Shown here one piece after another: positions 12,440 to 23,316 of a DNA stretch of 64,000 bases (positions are counted from its first letter, which is position 1; each line of letters opens with the position of its first letter). Below the pieces are notes generated by a model. That model saw only the letters and a list, made by a program, of their open reading frames with translations. It made no database searches and had not been told where the DNA came from. The stretch lies in assembly GCA_910890315.1 (NCBI GenBank), contig CAJVGD010000013.1, positions 744,001 through 808,000 on the forward strand, read 5' to 3'. This stretch comes from Serendipita indica DSM 11827. Its lineage: Eukaryota; Basidiomycota; Agaricomycetes; Sebacinales; Serendipitaceae. Made by a program: the position numbers and the translations under genes.

Positions 12440-12740
12440 ATGCGTCTCTCCCCACAAGACTACAACTGGATGACCTCTAATCGAGATGCCGACAAGGATG
12501 GTATCGAGAATTACCTAAGCACGCATACACATCAAATTGATTGCCAAAAGTCGTTCAAGTGCCCCAGCTGTCCATTTTCGTACGTCCCTTTTCCCACTCC
12601 TCCGCCGTTGATGTCACACCCCATCCAGAATTCCCCTTCGAGGCGAAGAGTACCCGACGAGCCAGATTACCGCTCACCTCGCCGGCTGTACGAATGCCAT
12701 GACAAAGCCAGACGTTCAAGAATTCATCTCGCTCTTGTAG
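12440..12740 (+). CDS. Cys/His-rich small protein, copy B, about 83 aa
   Basis: Two exons, 12440-12579 and 12629-12740, join in phase 2 through a 49-nt intron with a GTACGT donor. Exon 1 ends DCQKSFKCPSCPFS. Exon 2 reads ITAHLAGCTNAM and PDVQEFISLL before the stop. This matches copy A in the CPxCPF box, in intron position and phase, in the AHLxGC box and in the VQEF end, so the two arose by duplication. The fragment upstream of the Cys box is short and unlike copy A, so this may be a truncated tandem copy rather than a full gene. Function is unknown; a small zinc-binding domain is inferred from the Cys/His pattern. Confidence 0.45.
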
Positions 12741-12837
12741 ACGTGTATAGACTGTCAAAGAAAGAGTATTCTTTCCGATATGGAAAACAATTTGAATGAT
12801 GCTTGATATCAATCTTGGTCTCTGCCAGTTTCAATGT

Positions 12838-13797
12838 CTGACCTCTTCCTGGCCAACGACGACATTCTGACATACTTATTCAATGTAATCTTTGAAGAGG
12901 AGTGTACAACACTATGGAACGACAGCGAACACAAGTCCATGTCCCGTTGTGGGTAGGCAGTGTGTGCGCTCGTTGGCGTCTACTCGTCCAGAGAAACCTT
13001 TGGAGCTATATCATCTTTCATCATCAAAATAAATTTAACTTTCCCCTTTTTTCGCCACTACCTAGAGCGAAAATCAAGCAGGCACTTGCGAACTTGACTT
13101 GCAGCTCGCCAGTAAGAATATTCGGGGACCAGATGATGGCGATAGTCAACGCCCTCAGCGGCTACTCTGCGCTCCAAAGGTTCACTACGTTGCGAATGCA
13201 AATCGTGGATAAGAAAGCCTCCCTTATCCCACAAACTCGAATCGGCGCTACAGATGTGGCTCGGTCTCCCTCGCTAAACACCCTAGTTTTCGAATCAAAA
13301 TGTCGCCCCTCAAACCTCACCTTATCCTCTTATTTTGATGTGGAGACTTTATTCGCGGGTTTAGATTCGACCTGAACCGGGATTATAGGCTTCGAGCGCT
13401 ACGTCATCTTATTTTGGTAAGAGTCCGCATATACGAGGATCAGATTCATTCTCTCCTCAGCGGGGCCTCTAACCTTGGTAGTCTACACATGACCGCCAGT
13501 ATCGTCTCGCGCGTGTTGACACCATTAGAGACAATCACATGTTTCAAGATGAAAATTTTGGAGGTGGATCCTATTTCCCAATTCATTCAAAAACACGTTC
13601 GATTTCCGGCGCTCGAGGCCGCATCGATTCGGACAGGTAGATGCTCTTTCATTGAGGCTCTTGTTAGCTGGAACGTAGAGCACCTGGATCTATGGAGTGA
13701 CCTTCGAGTGACCGAATCCATGTTGCACGACCTACCGATCCTTGACTCCGTACAGAGCATTGCTCTGAAGGAACTAATGCCTAGGGTCACTACCTGA
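12838..13797 (+). pseudogene. Decayed LRR-like segment of an F-box-type gene
   Basis: Two blocks on the + strand keep leucine-rich-repeat character typical of agaricomycete F-box proteins. The first (about 13075-13374) has LSGYSALQRFTTLRMQIVD and SPSLNTLVFES. The second (about 13390-13797) has LRALRHLILVRVRIYEDQIH, LLSGASNLGSLHMTAS and VEHLDLWSDLRVTESML. They are in different frames, separated by a stop, and no F-box motif or convincing splice links them. A short frame at 12838 (SDLFLANDDILTYLF) may belong to the same relic or to the Cys/His locus. I read this as a host-gene remnant; a badly spliced live gene is less likely. Confidence 0.4.
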
Positions 13798-14231
13798 ACT
13801 TGCCGAGAAGGTTTCTGTGTGCTCTGCTTGCTCATTTCCTAATCTGAAGACTATAATGATTTTTCATCGCGAAGAACTCGATCTGAATTGGATCTTGATG
13901 TACCAAACCTTGGCCAAGCTTATGGATGTTTGAGATTGTGCATGAGAGAAGAGTTCAACAATTTCTAGCGTTGAAAGGGTTGTGTTCAACACTGGTATCC
14001 CGTCGGGCATCGAGACAGTGAGTCTAACGGCAGAGGTGAGCGTTGTCCGCCGCACATCATACTGGTATCTCGAGCATAACAATACATCCTCTTGTCCGTG
14101 AGGAGACATCTGGGCGGATGACACTCACTTCAAAGCGATGTAGATAACGCGATAGGATTTCGATGTACATTACCTAGTCAAACTCAAACGCACACAGATT
14201 AAGCTTCAATGGAAATGAGAATTGTAATGAA
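13798..14231. other. Intergenic, 3' side of DUF6533 gene
   Basis: An AT-richer spacer than the neighbouring coding DNA. No conserved frame or structured element is visible. Confidence 0.35.
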
Positions 14232-15766
14232 TCAAAGGCCTTTCTGTCCTTTATTTCCACGCTCGAAGCTGTCGAAAGTTGCCAGTTCGACTGCTTCTGC
14301 TTCTAGTTCTGTGCTTCTGCGTGCATTAAAGCAGAGTGTAGAGCGATCCATCGGCCGGGAGAGTGAGTAGTGCTTTATTCCACTGGGTGATGATGGAGAA
14401 TCCAACTCTTGGTCGAAGCTGGGCTGTTTTACTGTCGTTCTGCCGCAAAATGGAAGTGGTGGCTGGGTCAAGTCTGACCGAGGTGGAAGTTCTCTACTAG
14501 CTGCATAATCACGAAAACGAACAGCCCTTTTGAGATGAAGGTGAAATCGTGACGCGAGCGCGACGGTCATGGCGAATTCCAGCATACTTGCCATATACCA
14601 GAGTGAACCCGGAGCGACAGCCCACTTAGTAAATTTAGGATCGCTTTGCTCGAACTGAGAGGTGAAGACTCACCACGAGGCAGGTCATCAAGCGCAAGTT
14701 TAGGACGACGCCATACCAGACATACCCATCCCTATAGAGTGTACGTATCAAAGTGAAAACGGGTAGATTGTGCTTCCGTCGATTTTGGGAGTGGATGTAA
14801 TGGTGGGTAATTTGCAGTGCAAGAACGTAGAGCTCTAGTGCAATCTTTGGGCTAGAGTCAGCGGAGTTTGAACCACACGATGCAGTTTAGTTACAGGAAT
14901 GAAATAAGCGCCCCCTATTATTGATAACGAGTCAGCTCCACATACTTTGACTGGCTCAAAGTAAGCGATTGATGCTATTTTTCACAGGAATGAGCCAGTG
15001 AATCCCAGGTGCATTCAACTCATGAACTTACGGTAGATATTGTGCATGGCAATAGCCGTGAGTATCCACGTCAGGACGTGCGATAAAGCGTACAAGGCAT
15101 AAGTGGAATAAATGACGAGCTTGTGGTGACTCCAGAGAGAGATGACACGAAGCGATAGCAGCCAAGTTGAGATTGCGAGAGAAATGGCTAGACAATGAAG
15201 TAAGTCTGGGCACTCTTAGAAGTTGCTTACGTACCCCATGCTATCGCATTGGTGATCACTTCTGCTCGACAGCTGGGCAGAGACGAGTCAGAATCCTATA
15301 TTGCGCGACTTGAGAATTGCTCACAACTGTGATATCAGGGATAACGAATAGGGATTCAGATAAAGGGTCACTTACATTATCTGAAACGTCCCCTCGCAAA
15401 CCAGCGATATCTACGAGGGGTATAAAAGGTAAGCTTTGTGGTCAAAATTGGATAGGAACATACGATAGTTGTACATTAATAAGAACGGCATTGAAAGATA
15501 ACGATTCTATCGAGCAACATTGAACAATACATCAGCCTCTGTCGGATGAAAGGACGTACAATGAGAAACAATATACTCGTGCTTCCTATACGCATCCTCC
15601 ATATGAGCTCCATCTCCTCGTCAAACGTGATCATCCAGTCGTAAAACATAACCACCAGTCCACCCGCGCAGGTGTATCGTGAGGCATCCATATTCTTCCA
15701 CGCTTCGACCAGCGTCTGGTAGACATCTTCTGGAAGGTGGACCGGAGGGGAGGAAAGGGAAGTCAT
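14232..15766 (-). CDS. DUF6533-type multi-pass membrane protein
   Basis: The ATG at 15766 opens a protein whose N-terminal block (SRYTCAGGLVVMFYDWMITF, then DEEMELIWRMR) is the signature of the agaricomycete DUF6533 family. Exons that join in phase are 15766-15560, 15506-15464, 15410-15376, 15295-15235 and 15187-15032. Later exons carry ALELYVLALQITHHYIHSQ, DGYVWYGVVLNLRLMTCLV and GSLWYMASMLEFAMTVALA. Hydrophobic spans alternate with short basic loops, giving about six or seven membrane segments, and a Ser-rich cytoplasmic tail ends at 14232. The exon between 15032 and about 14850 is not resolved. Members are expanded in mushroom-forming fungi with no established function; a sensor-like role has been guessed only from topology. 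Confidence 0.65.
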
Positions 15767-16175
15767 GGGGCAGAGGTCGACGGCGAATGTGGAGATTGTC
15801 CCTATAAAAGATTTCTGAAGACCTTGTCTGAACCTTCCCGAGGGCGTCAAACCCGAGGAGACTTCGGAACGTAGGGGGTGATGCCGCTCGGGACCTGCAG
15901 GGATAAGCTTCATATCTTAGGCACCGAGAAATCATCGGATGCGCATCCCCCCCTGTGATCACAGAAAAAGCAGTTTTGCTAGTACCTGACATACAACGTG
16001 CCTGGAGCAATGACCCCTCACAAACGACTGCGGGTCCGGCTTGTAAAAGTACAGAATTGAACAATGGCGGCTCGTTCGTTAGCTCTCAGCCAGATTCAAG
16101 GGCGAAGCCCCTCGTGGAGTAGCCAATGAATGCTAGCCCAAAGCGATACAGAGTCCATGATGAGCGGATAGGAAA
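15767..16175. other. Intergenic between DUF6533 gene and single-pass membrane protein gene
   Basis: Open frames cross this stretch on the minus strand (15621-16064) but lack any conserved pattern. It probably carries the promoter of the DUF6533 gene and the 3' UTR of the next gene. Confidence 0.35.
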
Positions 16176-17516
16176 CTACTGGGTCGGAGCAGGGAATTCA
16201 ATTGCGGCAGAGGGTCGTGATGCGCTACCTTCCATCTCCTTGCCTGCCGACAGTATTGAAGTTGGAGGTCGCAAGGCAACGGCAGCCACCCCCAGTACCA
16301 GTTCCGGTAGCTGCTCGGCCTCCTGGTCATGTCGATCCGTTCCGTGACTTGCAGCAGCCGTTTCAATAATCTCGGGATTAATTTGGCCATGCTCTTCTTC
16401 CGGATGTTGCCCACTTTGAGAAGACGATCGGGAGACGCTTTTCCCTTTATCTCCAGCCTGTCTCCATGAACCGTGATAAATTCGTTTATCGGAAGAGGGC
16501 ATGAGGATCATAACTGAGACATTGACATCTTCGGCGTCCTTCAATAGCTCCTCTGTGTTCGTAGGCACACCATTTTTAAGCTCACTGTCCACTACAGCCG
16601 GCTCAGGTCGTTGAATATCGGAAGCGGAATCATGCGGGTATCCAAACCAGTATTCGCCGACGGGAGCAAACATTCGACGAATATTCTGTCGGTACCGCTG
16701 CATTCCAGTGACCCTCGCCGGAGAGGTTGAAGGTTGGGATCCTGGAGATGCTGGGGTCATGATTGAGTGCGATACTGAGACAGCGGTCGGCTGTATGGGT
16801 GTCAGAAAAGGGAATTGTCAGATAGAAGTTATATCGGCGATAAGGAACGGACCTTGATATCCCACACGGTTTTCTCCCTTGGCACGTCTGTATGCGAATC
16901 CTTTTCTATCCACTCTTCCCACATGATGGGCTTGGGACCAACTGGACGTCGTTGTCGTTGTCGTTCCACAGGATCACCATAGCCGGGGATATACACGCCA
17001 CGAGCTATAGCCTCTTCGATGCGTGCTCGCAGTAGTCGTCGTGTGCGGTACCCTCTGCGAGAATGTCGCGTTTGTTAATTGTTCACAGAAGAGTCAGGCG
17101 TTGGTACGGCGATGTTCAGGAGTGAAAGTATCCAACATTCCATAGATCGTGCGTATAGAGATTATTGTGACGTAGGCGGGGCCGGTAGGATGAAAATAGA
17201 GAGGGCCTGTCAGCATCTGGAACGTTTCGGCAAGCAAAAGCAGAACTGACTTCCAAGCTACAGCGATAGATACTAGAAAGATGAGGACCAATGTTGCCAA
17301 AAATCCATATAGATAGATGTTTGGACCCCCTGGTAAACCGTCTGGACCGTTCTGGCCTGATGAAGGCGCAAAGGGACTGCCTCCATAGCCGCTGTCGGAG
17401 CCCGAAGTCGATGAAGGTGGGTTTGAAGAGGTCAAAGAGTCTGTTGGGTTGACTCTTGTCACCGATGTGCCGCTCGCGAGCGTCGACGAGAGCTGCAAAG
17501 TCGACGACGACGCCAT
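16176..17516 (-). CDS. Single-pass membrane protein with Ser/Pro-rich ectodomain and basic cytoplasmic region
   Basis: The ATG at 17516 opens a Ser/Thr/Gly-rich N-terminal region of about 65 residues without a cleaved signal peptide. One membrane span follows (YGFLATLVLIFLVSIAVAW). After an intron the frame continues RGYRTRRLLRARIEEAIARG, a positive-inside basic stretch, then VYIPGYGDPVERQRQRRPVG and WEEWIEKDSH. A second intron (donor GTCCGT, acceptor ACAG near 16788) leads to the last exon, with RYRQNIRRMFAPVGEYWFGY and a long disordered tail ending at 16176. Whether one long intron or two with a small middle exon lies between 17256 and 17057 is not settled. Topology resembles other uncharacterised basidiomycete membrane proteins with an RRR-rich juxtamembrane helix. 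Function unknown. Confidence 0.6.
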
Positions 17517-18211
17517 TGCACCCCAGCGAGCGGTATATGCTTGACTAAACGGTGGAAATAATTATTGAGAAATAGTCGTAGCGAACGATGAGATTCAGCG
17601 TCAAGCAAGGCTGGGTCCAAGGATTCTCTGTTCTCCTCTGGCGCCAAGATGAGTTGCGGCGAGCGTGGAGCCAACATAAGACACTAATTTAGAGGACTTG
17701 GTTTCGTCATTCTTTGGTTTCTAATAGCAGCAAGCGTCAAATTTGGTCCAAGCCCGAGCTCATTTGCAAATTTGTTCTGTCCAACTACAGGTGTTAGCTA
17801 ACTGGCCGGTCGACTAATGTAACCACTCTGGTTGGGCAATTCGGTCAACGCATTGTCTCCTTCGTTAGAGATGGGCACCCCTCAAACATGACAATCTGTA
17901 TCCACCTGAATACGTCCACTTAAGTGATCTTCAGGGACTACAATATACATGATAGGAAGCCGAAAGGAGGATGAAGGACGGACGAGAATGAAAACGACAG
18001 CCAATCGAGCGATTAGAAATGAAATACTTCGAGGCATGGATATAGAATCCGGCCGTAAAGGTGGAGGAGGAAGTTGTAAAGGAATAATGTGCCCACTGGC
18101 ACCGCACAGTAGCGACAGCCTCGTCTCTTGTGAGAAGTACGCGCTCTGCCAAGATGGCATCCTTCGCATGGAGAGCGAGAAATGTGATGGATGCCATTGG
18201 ATCCACGATTG
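17517..18211. other. Intergenic spacer, 0.7 kb
   Basis: Contains only short overlapping frames with no conserved motif. It spans the promoter of the single-pass membrane gene and the 3' UTR of the polyQ-tailed gene. I see no repeat or RNA gene in it. Confidence 0.4.
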
Positions 18212-19755
18212 CTAGTGCATCACGCCCGCCTGCATACGTGCATCCTCAGAGCTTCGTCTGGGTGCATCCGCTTGGACAATCCTCCGCATCGGCATACCGA
18301 CCTGCGGACCAACGTGCACCGGAACAGTCTGCTGGTGATGGTGAAGTTGATGTATCTGCTGCTGTTGCGGTGCTGCTTGCAAATGCTGCGAATGTGTCAC
18401 CGTCGCTTGAGCTTGAGCTTGCGCGGCCTGTTGCTGTTGTTGCTGTTGTGCGTGCGTACGTGTGCGTCCTCCGGCACTGCTGCTTGCTTGTCCATTCCTT
18501 ACGCCCAGCCCATCGTACGCGCGTACGATTTGGTCAACTTTGAGGAAGTTGAGCATCTCCGTGGCTTCGCCTTCCTTATCATTCCAGTAAACCCTGTTCA
18601 CCCGACCTCCTCGATGGATCATCGCGCAGCATTGGTAAACCTCCTCCACGAGGGCCTCCTTGCGTTGGATACCGAGATTGGCTTTGAACATTCGAATCTC
18701 CCAGCCAAGCAGTTCATGGTTGTCTACTCTAAACTGTTGCGTGGGCAGAGAGCACTCCATCCGACGATAGTCAAAGCCAGGGGGTTGCTGAATTGCTTTG
18801 ATGTAAGCAGTCTTGATTGTGAGTATAATGAGGATACGACGCAAGAGCGTCTCGTCTGAGTTTCCTGAGAGCACGTCCCGTTGTTCTCGTTCTGTCAACT
18901 GCAAGTGGCATTAGTATGGTTGGTGGGATGAAAGAATCACGCTTACCTTGTGCTTTTGGGATTCGAAGAAGTCGGTGACTGTCGTATTTCTTGGTATCGA
19001 AAACTTCATGACATCGAGACCAATGTTGACGACCTGCGAAGGGGAACCAGTGGCCCATGCCATGCCAACAAGGGATCCGGTGTCCGCAACCGAGTATCCC
19101 AGCACATAATTGGGATCTTGAGATTGCTGTATGGTGTACATTGATGATAGGATGAGAAAACAGCCATTGTCAGTGAAGCGCCTGGGCAGTCACTTATGTC
19201 TACGTACAAAATACTCTTTGCCAGTGGAGCTCTTGGCGCGTTTGAAGCGATATCGAGACAGTTTATGTTGCATTACAATGATAGGATACAGTTTGCTGAT
19301 CATAGAACCTGTTGGGGACGACGGTCATTAGCTCGGCGCTCACCATGCTCCAGAGCCTGCAATTGCCACTCTCGCCTGACAAGCTAGCGCAGCGACAGCA
19401 GGCAGGCAGACAAGGAAGAGAAAGACGAGACATACGGATACATTCATCGCGGGTAGGTTTGTTCAAGCATGTTTTCCGCACATCCTCGTCCTCAATCTTG
19501 TTTAGTCCTCGTACAATTTCCTGTTGGAGATGAAGCAAAGGATATGTTAGCATTTGTAGAATCCATCAGCGACCAGAGAACCGCCAGCTGGCTGACGAGT
19601 GGAGAGGAGCCATTCGAGTGCATCATCGGTGGGCTGGCGGTGGTAGTAATGCAAGCAGAAATACATACATCTGTGGTCACGTGTCTGTTCATGCTCATAA
19701 CCCATACTTTGAGCGGTGGGAGGGTCGGTGGGTCAGTGTCCATCGGTGCAGCCAT
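18212..19755 (-). CDS. Conserved-looking protein with polyQ/His tail, about 379 aa, unrecognised
   Basis: Five exons join in phase: 19755-19669, 19520-19436, 19308-19208, 19126-18947, 18898-18212. The first two thirds look globular: LPPLKVWVMSMNRHVTT, EIVRGLNKIEDEDVRKTC, KLYPIIVMQHKLSRYRFKRA, YVLGYSVADTGSLVGMAWAT and DETLLRRILIILTIKTAYIK. The last third is a Gln/Ala/His-rich segment (HAQQQQQQQAAQAQAQATV, then QQQQIHQLHHHQQ). There is no signal peptide or membrane span. Such a tail after an alpha-helical domain is common in transcription or chromatin cofactors, so a nuclear role is a guess from composition. I could not assign a family. All five splice joins keep phase, so the gene model is firmer than the function. 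Confidence 0.7.
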
Positions 19756-20673
19756 GGTTGGTGGAGGGAAGAGAAGGTAAAGGCCTAGACGTGCGCTTGT
19801 GTTGGCTGATTTAAGCTCGCTGCAGATGTTCTAGTGGCGCGCTCGCCGCTGTTCAGCCTTGGATGGGCGTCGGAGTCGGGGTTCAAGTTACAAAGAGGCT
19901 TGGAATACAACTGCACACGGATCTCCAATGCTCTGTTTGTGACTAATCTTGGCTCCCGCAACGTTGAGTCACTCGAGAGCCGAGCGCTGACTGTGAGCCT
20001 CTGGGCTAGGTGACTGCGCACAGAGCCACGGACAGGCGAAGAATTACAAGAATAATGCCGAGAGCGCATTATTCGGTCCACACGGAGAGATCATCGCCTT
20101 CGGACTCGAGGATTTGGGTCGGATTCAGGTCATCAGTCCATATCCAGCAATTCATGGAAATTTTATACTCGGCCAGCGAAGACGGTCCTGTTGAGTATAA
20201 CGTGTCCACTCTAAACGCATACGCAAACCCCAGGCAGCTATTGAGTGGCCGCGAGAACTACCAGGATGCAGAATTGAATAGAATCGTGTAGCAGAACCTC
20301 CAGCCGTCATCGTCAGACTCTCATTCACGGCCTACCCAGTTTGTCAGTACACATGTGCGTCCTCATCACAGCATTTCGACTCGTTTTCAATGTCGACCCG
20401 CCATCTTGTGGCCACCCTCCATGCGTCGGCCGCATGCACCCCTTTGGTTCATACACATGACGCAGAGTCCTAGTGTCCAATCCCCATTTCATATCCATAC
20501 ATACACCCGATGTTTAATACGCGATAAACCAGAGTTGTACGGCGAATCAGAATGTCCAGACCAGACGAGGAGGAAACAAAGCGTGGCTAGACTGTATATC
20601 TAAACCAGCAATGATCACCAAGAACTTGAGAGCTCCGGAGAGGGAAGACGGAACGGCCGGTGTTACCACTCCT
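19756..20673. other. Intergenic region, 0.9 kb
   Basis: A + strand frame at 20010-20291 begins with ATG and carries no known motif; its codon pattern does not stand out. Nothing else is supported. The stretch should contain the promoter of the polyQ-tailed gene and the terminator of the kinase gene. Confidence 0.35.
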
Positions 20674-22940
20674 TTATCGGCTGGATGTGACGCCGTATCC
20701 AGAACGAGATGGCAGGTTTGGAGCACGATCCGAATGAGCTCTCCATCTAAGCACAGACAATGGCGGAATTTGCTTCGAAAGAGACTCTCCAGAACCCCTC
20801 TTTGCTGGTACCGTTGCCATAGACCTAGATGTCGGCACCGCGAGCGAGTATCGTTTCTGTCCAGCGAGGCTTTGATGTGGCCCATTTGAGATATCGGCAG
20901 CAAGTAGCGGGCCTTGTTGTGGTCTACATTCAACCAGCATTCGGCCGACTTGATCGATATTCGGACGCTGGGTCGGCTCTCGATTCCATGTCCACTTGAG
21001 TAGGTCCCAAAGTTTGTTATGCGATACCGAAACTATCGAAAGGCTCGAGCATTGGGATCGTTTGGCTGGAGGCGACTTGCTGACGACAACATCGTGGATG
21101 ACCTGAGCATCTAGAGTACGATTCGCGTATGGAATCTGATCCGTCATGAGCTTTATCTGTGTGAGATTTGGAATCACTGGCGACAGGGACTACAGACCTC
21201 GAGGCCGACACAACCGAGAGCATAAATGTCACTAGCAGCGTCAACAAGCGGCACTGTTTCTTCGTCTTCTGGGTTCAGCAACTCTGGTGCCATGTATCGA
21301 ACAGACCCTGCAAAATTGGAGGTAGTGAATCCAGACGGGCCGCCATCACTCTGGATCACCCTTGCCAGTCCAAAATCGCAAAGGCAGGCATCATTTCGAT
21401 CCGATATGAGAATGTTCATCTAACCCAAGCGTCATTATATGCAAAGAGCAAGAAAGATAGTCATACCGGCTTGAGATCACCATGGATTATTGGCGGCTCA
21501 AAGTGATGAAGATATTTGAGGCCGGCAGTAACATCGTTTAGCTGGAAGGTATAAGAGACGATAACCTCGAAAGCTTAACTATTCACCAGTTTCAAGCGCT
21601 CCGCCCAGGAACATTTGTTGGCCTTGATGTACACCGGCGCAGACCCATTCTTCATCCACTGGGCTACGTCAGCACGGTCTAATGCATAGATAATCACATA
21701 CAGGTGAGATCATTGCGTCCATATTCCCAAAGTCGGAAGCAAAGCCGTACAACGGGATTATGTTGCGATGTCGACACTTCCACCAGAGTCTCATCTCGCG
21801 TCTCAGCCTCTATCCAAATTTCAGCTAGCAGCTCATCAAGCAGACAAAGGTGCTTACTCTTCGAACCGTCTCAATGCAGTTCTTGTTTGTAGTCCGTAAT
21901 AATTTCACTGCAACCTTGAATCGTTCAGTGGACGTCTTCATAGGGGTAATGAATTGTACCTTTTTAGGCACAGGAGCTTGCCATTCACCATAGAAAATGT
22001 CCGAGGTCCCACCCAGCGCCTGATACCAGTGAGCACCAGAATGGCGAGCAGAAAAGGCGACCTACAATCGGGGGGTCCATGAGTTTCTTGATTCGGCCTG
22101 TAAGATTCACGGGATCGTGATTCGAAGCGATGGCCTCTTCTTCTTCCTGGGCATTCAAATCAGGCGGGAGCGAATCCATGTGCACAGCGGGCGTTGCGGG
22201 TGGGGAATAAACCTGAGGGCTGACACTCGGTCGGGCAAAGGGATTGAAAAAAACGACAGGAGAAGGTGGCTGGTAGTTGTGATTATCGCGCTCGAATGTG
22301 CTTTCTATCGCATCTTCGTGGATGGTTCGGAGGGAAGACGGGGTGGGTGGAAGAATGGGGTTAGGAACGATGAAAAGCTCGTTTGGGTCCGTGATTTGTT
22401 CATGAGAGGTCGTAAGATCGTTGATAGAGATGTCGTGAGGGGATCGTGACTGTTCGTAAGTAAGGGTGATGGCTATATGAGGCGCGTGGATAGATTCTGG
22501 TGAAGAAAGGAGTGAAATGGGTTCAAAGGAATGAAAATGAGGCTCTAGAACGGTGGGTACGCTGATATTGCATTGCTCGGGTTGAGTCTTTTTGTGCGAT
22601 CTATGTCGAGTTTGAGCCCACCAGAAGGTAAATAAGATATATAAACCTACTTTCGCTCGAGACCCCGCGAAACTTGGCAAGACTGGTCCCTCATTGCAAG
22701 ATACCCCAGGCGCTCGACGAGATTCTCAAGCCGAGAACCGCTTTGGAGATGAACCGCAATCTTTCGACAGAGATTCCACGTCTCTACAAGCGCATCTCCT
22801 CTTGAGATGCAACGAACGGCATCTTCAACGCTCCTCCCGGCCTCCTGAGATACGAAACGATCAGGAATCGGTGCCCTTGAAGATTGAACGTCCTCAAAAA
22901 TATGAACACATACCTTTTGCCGCAGAGAAAGGGTGAGCAT
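20674..22940 (-). CDS. TKL-like protein kinase, about 610 aa
   Basis: Ten exons join in phase: 22940-22914, 22844-22651, 22600-22066, 22019-21960, 21914-21858, 21809-21702, 21658-21587, 21541-21467, 21419-21198, 21156-20674. An N-terminal helical module (EAGRSVEDAVRCISRGDALV, CRKIAVHLQSGSRLENLVER) precedes a disordered Ser/Pro segment. The kinase domain has GGTSDIFYGEW, the ATP lysine in VAVKLLR, the catalytic loop IIHGDLKPMNILI, the DFG box CLCDFGLARVI, the APE box SVRYMAPELL and the F-helix ASDIYALGCVGLEV. HGD replaces HRD, a change common in fungal TKL-like kinases, while Asp, Lys and Asn are kept, so activity is likely. Substrates and pathway are unknown. Confidence 0.88.
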
Positions 22941-23316
22941 GCAAACAAGAGGGGGCAGCGGTGGGATCCAAAGGAGCGTTGGACGTTCGCCGATAGACTC
23001 CCGGCTCGACGCGTTCGGAGGCGATTATCCATAGGCTAAGACGTAAATTCCTCATAGTTTGGCACAATTTGCAGACATTGCAGCCCTTTACGCAGGCTTG
23101 GACCCGACCATGACTAACACACTGCTCAGCGGAAATCATGCGCGCTATTTACTTTGAACCATAAAATGGCTCCAGATGGCTTCGTGCGGCCCGAATACCG
23201 CTAAGCCATCCAATCATCTGCATTCCACTCCGCATGACGGGCTTTTCTCGGTCATCGTCCTCTGTGCGATATAAGATCAGTATGCAACGACCACGAGTCG
23301 AGTCTTGGACGTGATC
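22941..23316. promoter_or_regulatory. Divergent promoter region between kinase and GH5 genes
   Basis: The two genes diverge with 376 bases between their start codons. A minus-strand frame continues upstream of 22940 to 23139 but adds no recognisable domain. A GATATAAGATC element near 23268 sits about 50 bases before the GH5 start and could act as a TATA-like element; this is a positional guess. Confidence 0.35.

Noticed and set aside
20010-20291. Possible small + strand gene between two minus-strand genes
   Set aside because: No motif, no splice context and no coding bias visible; too weak to call.
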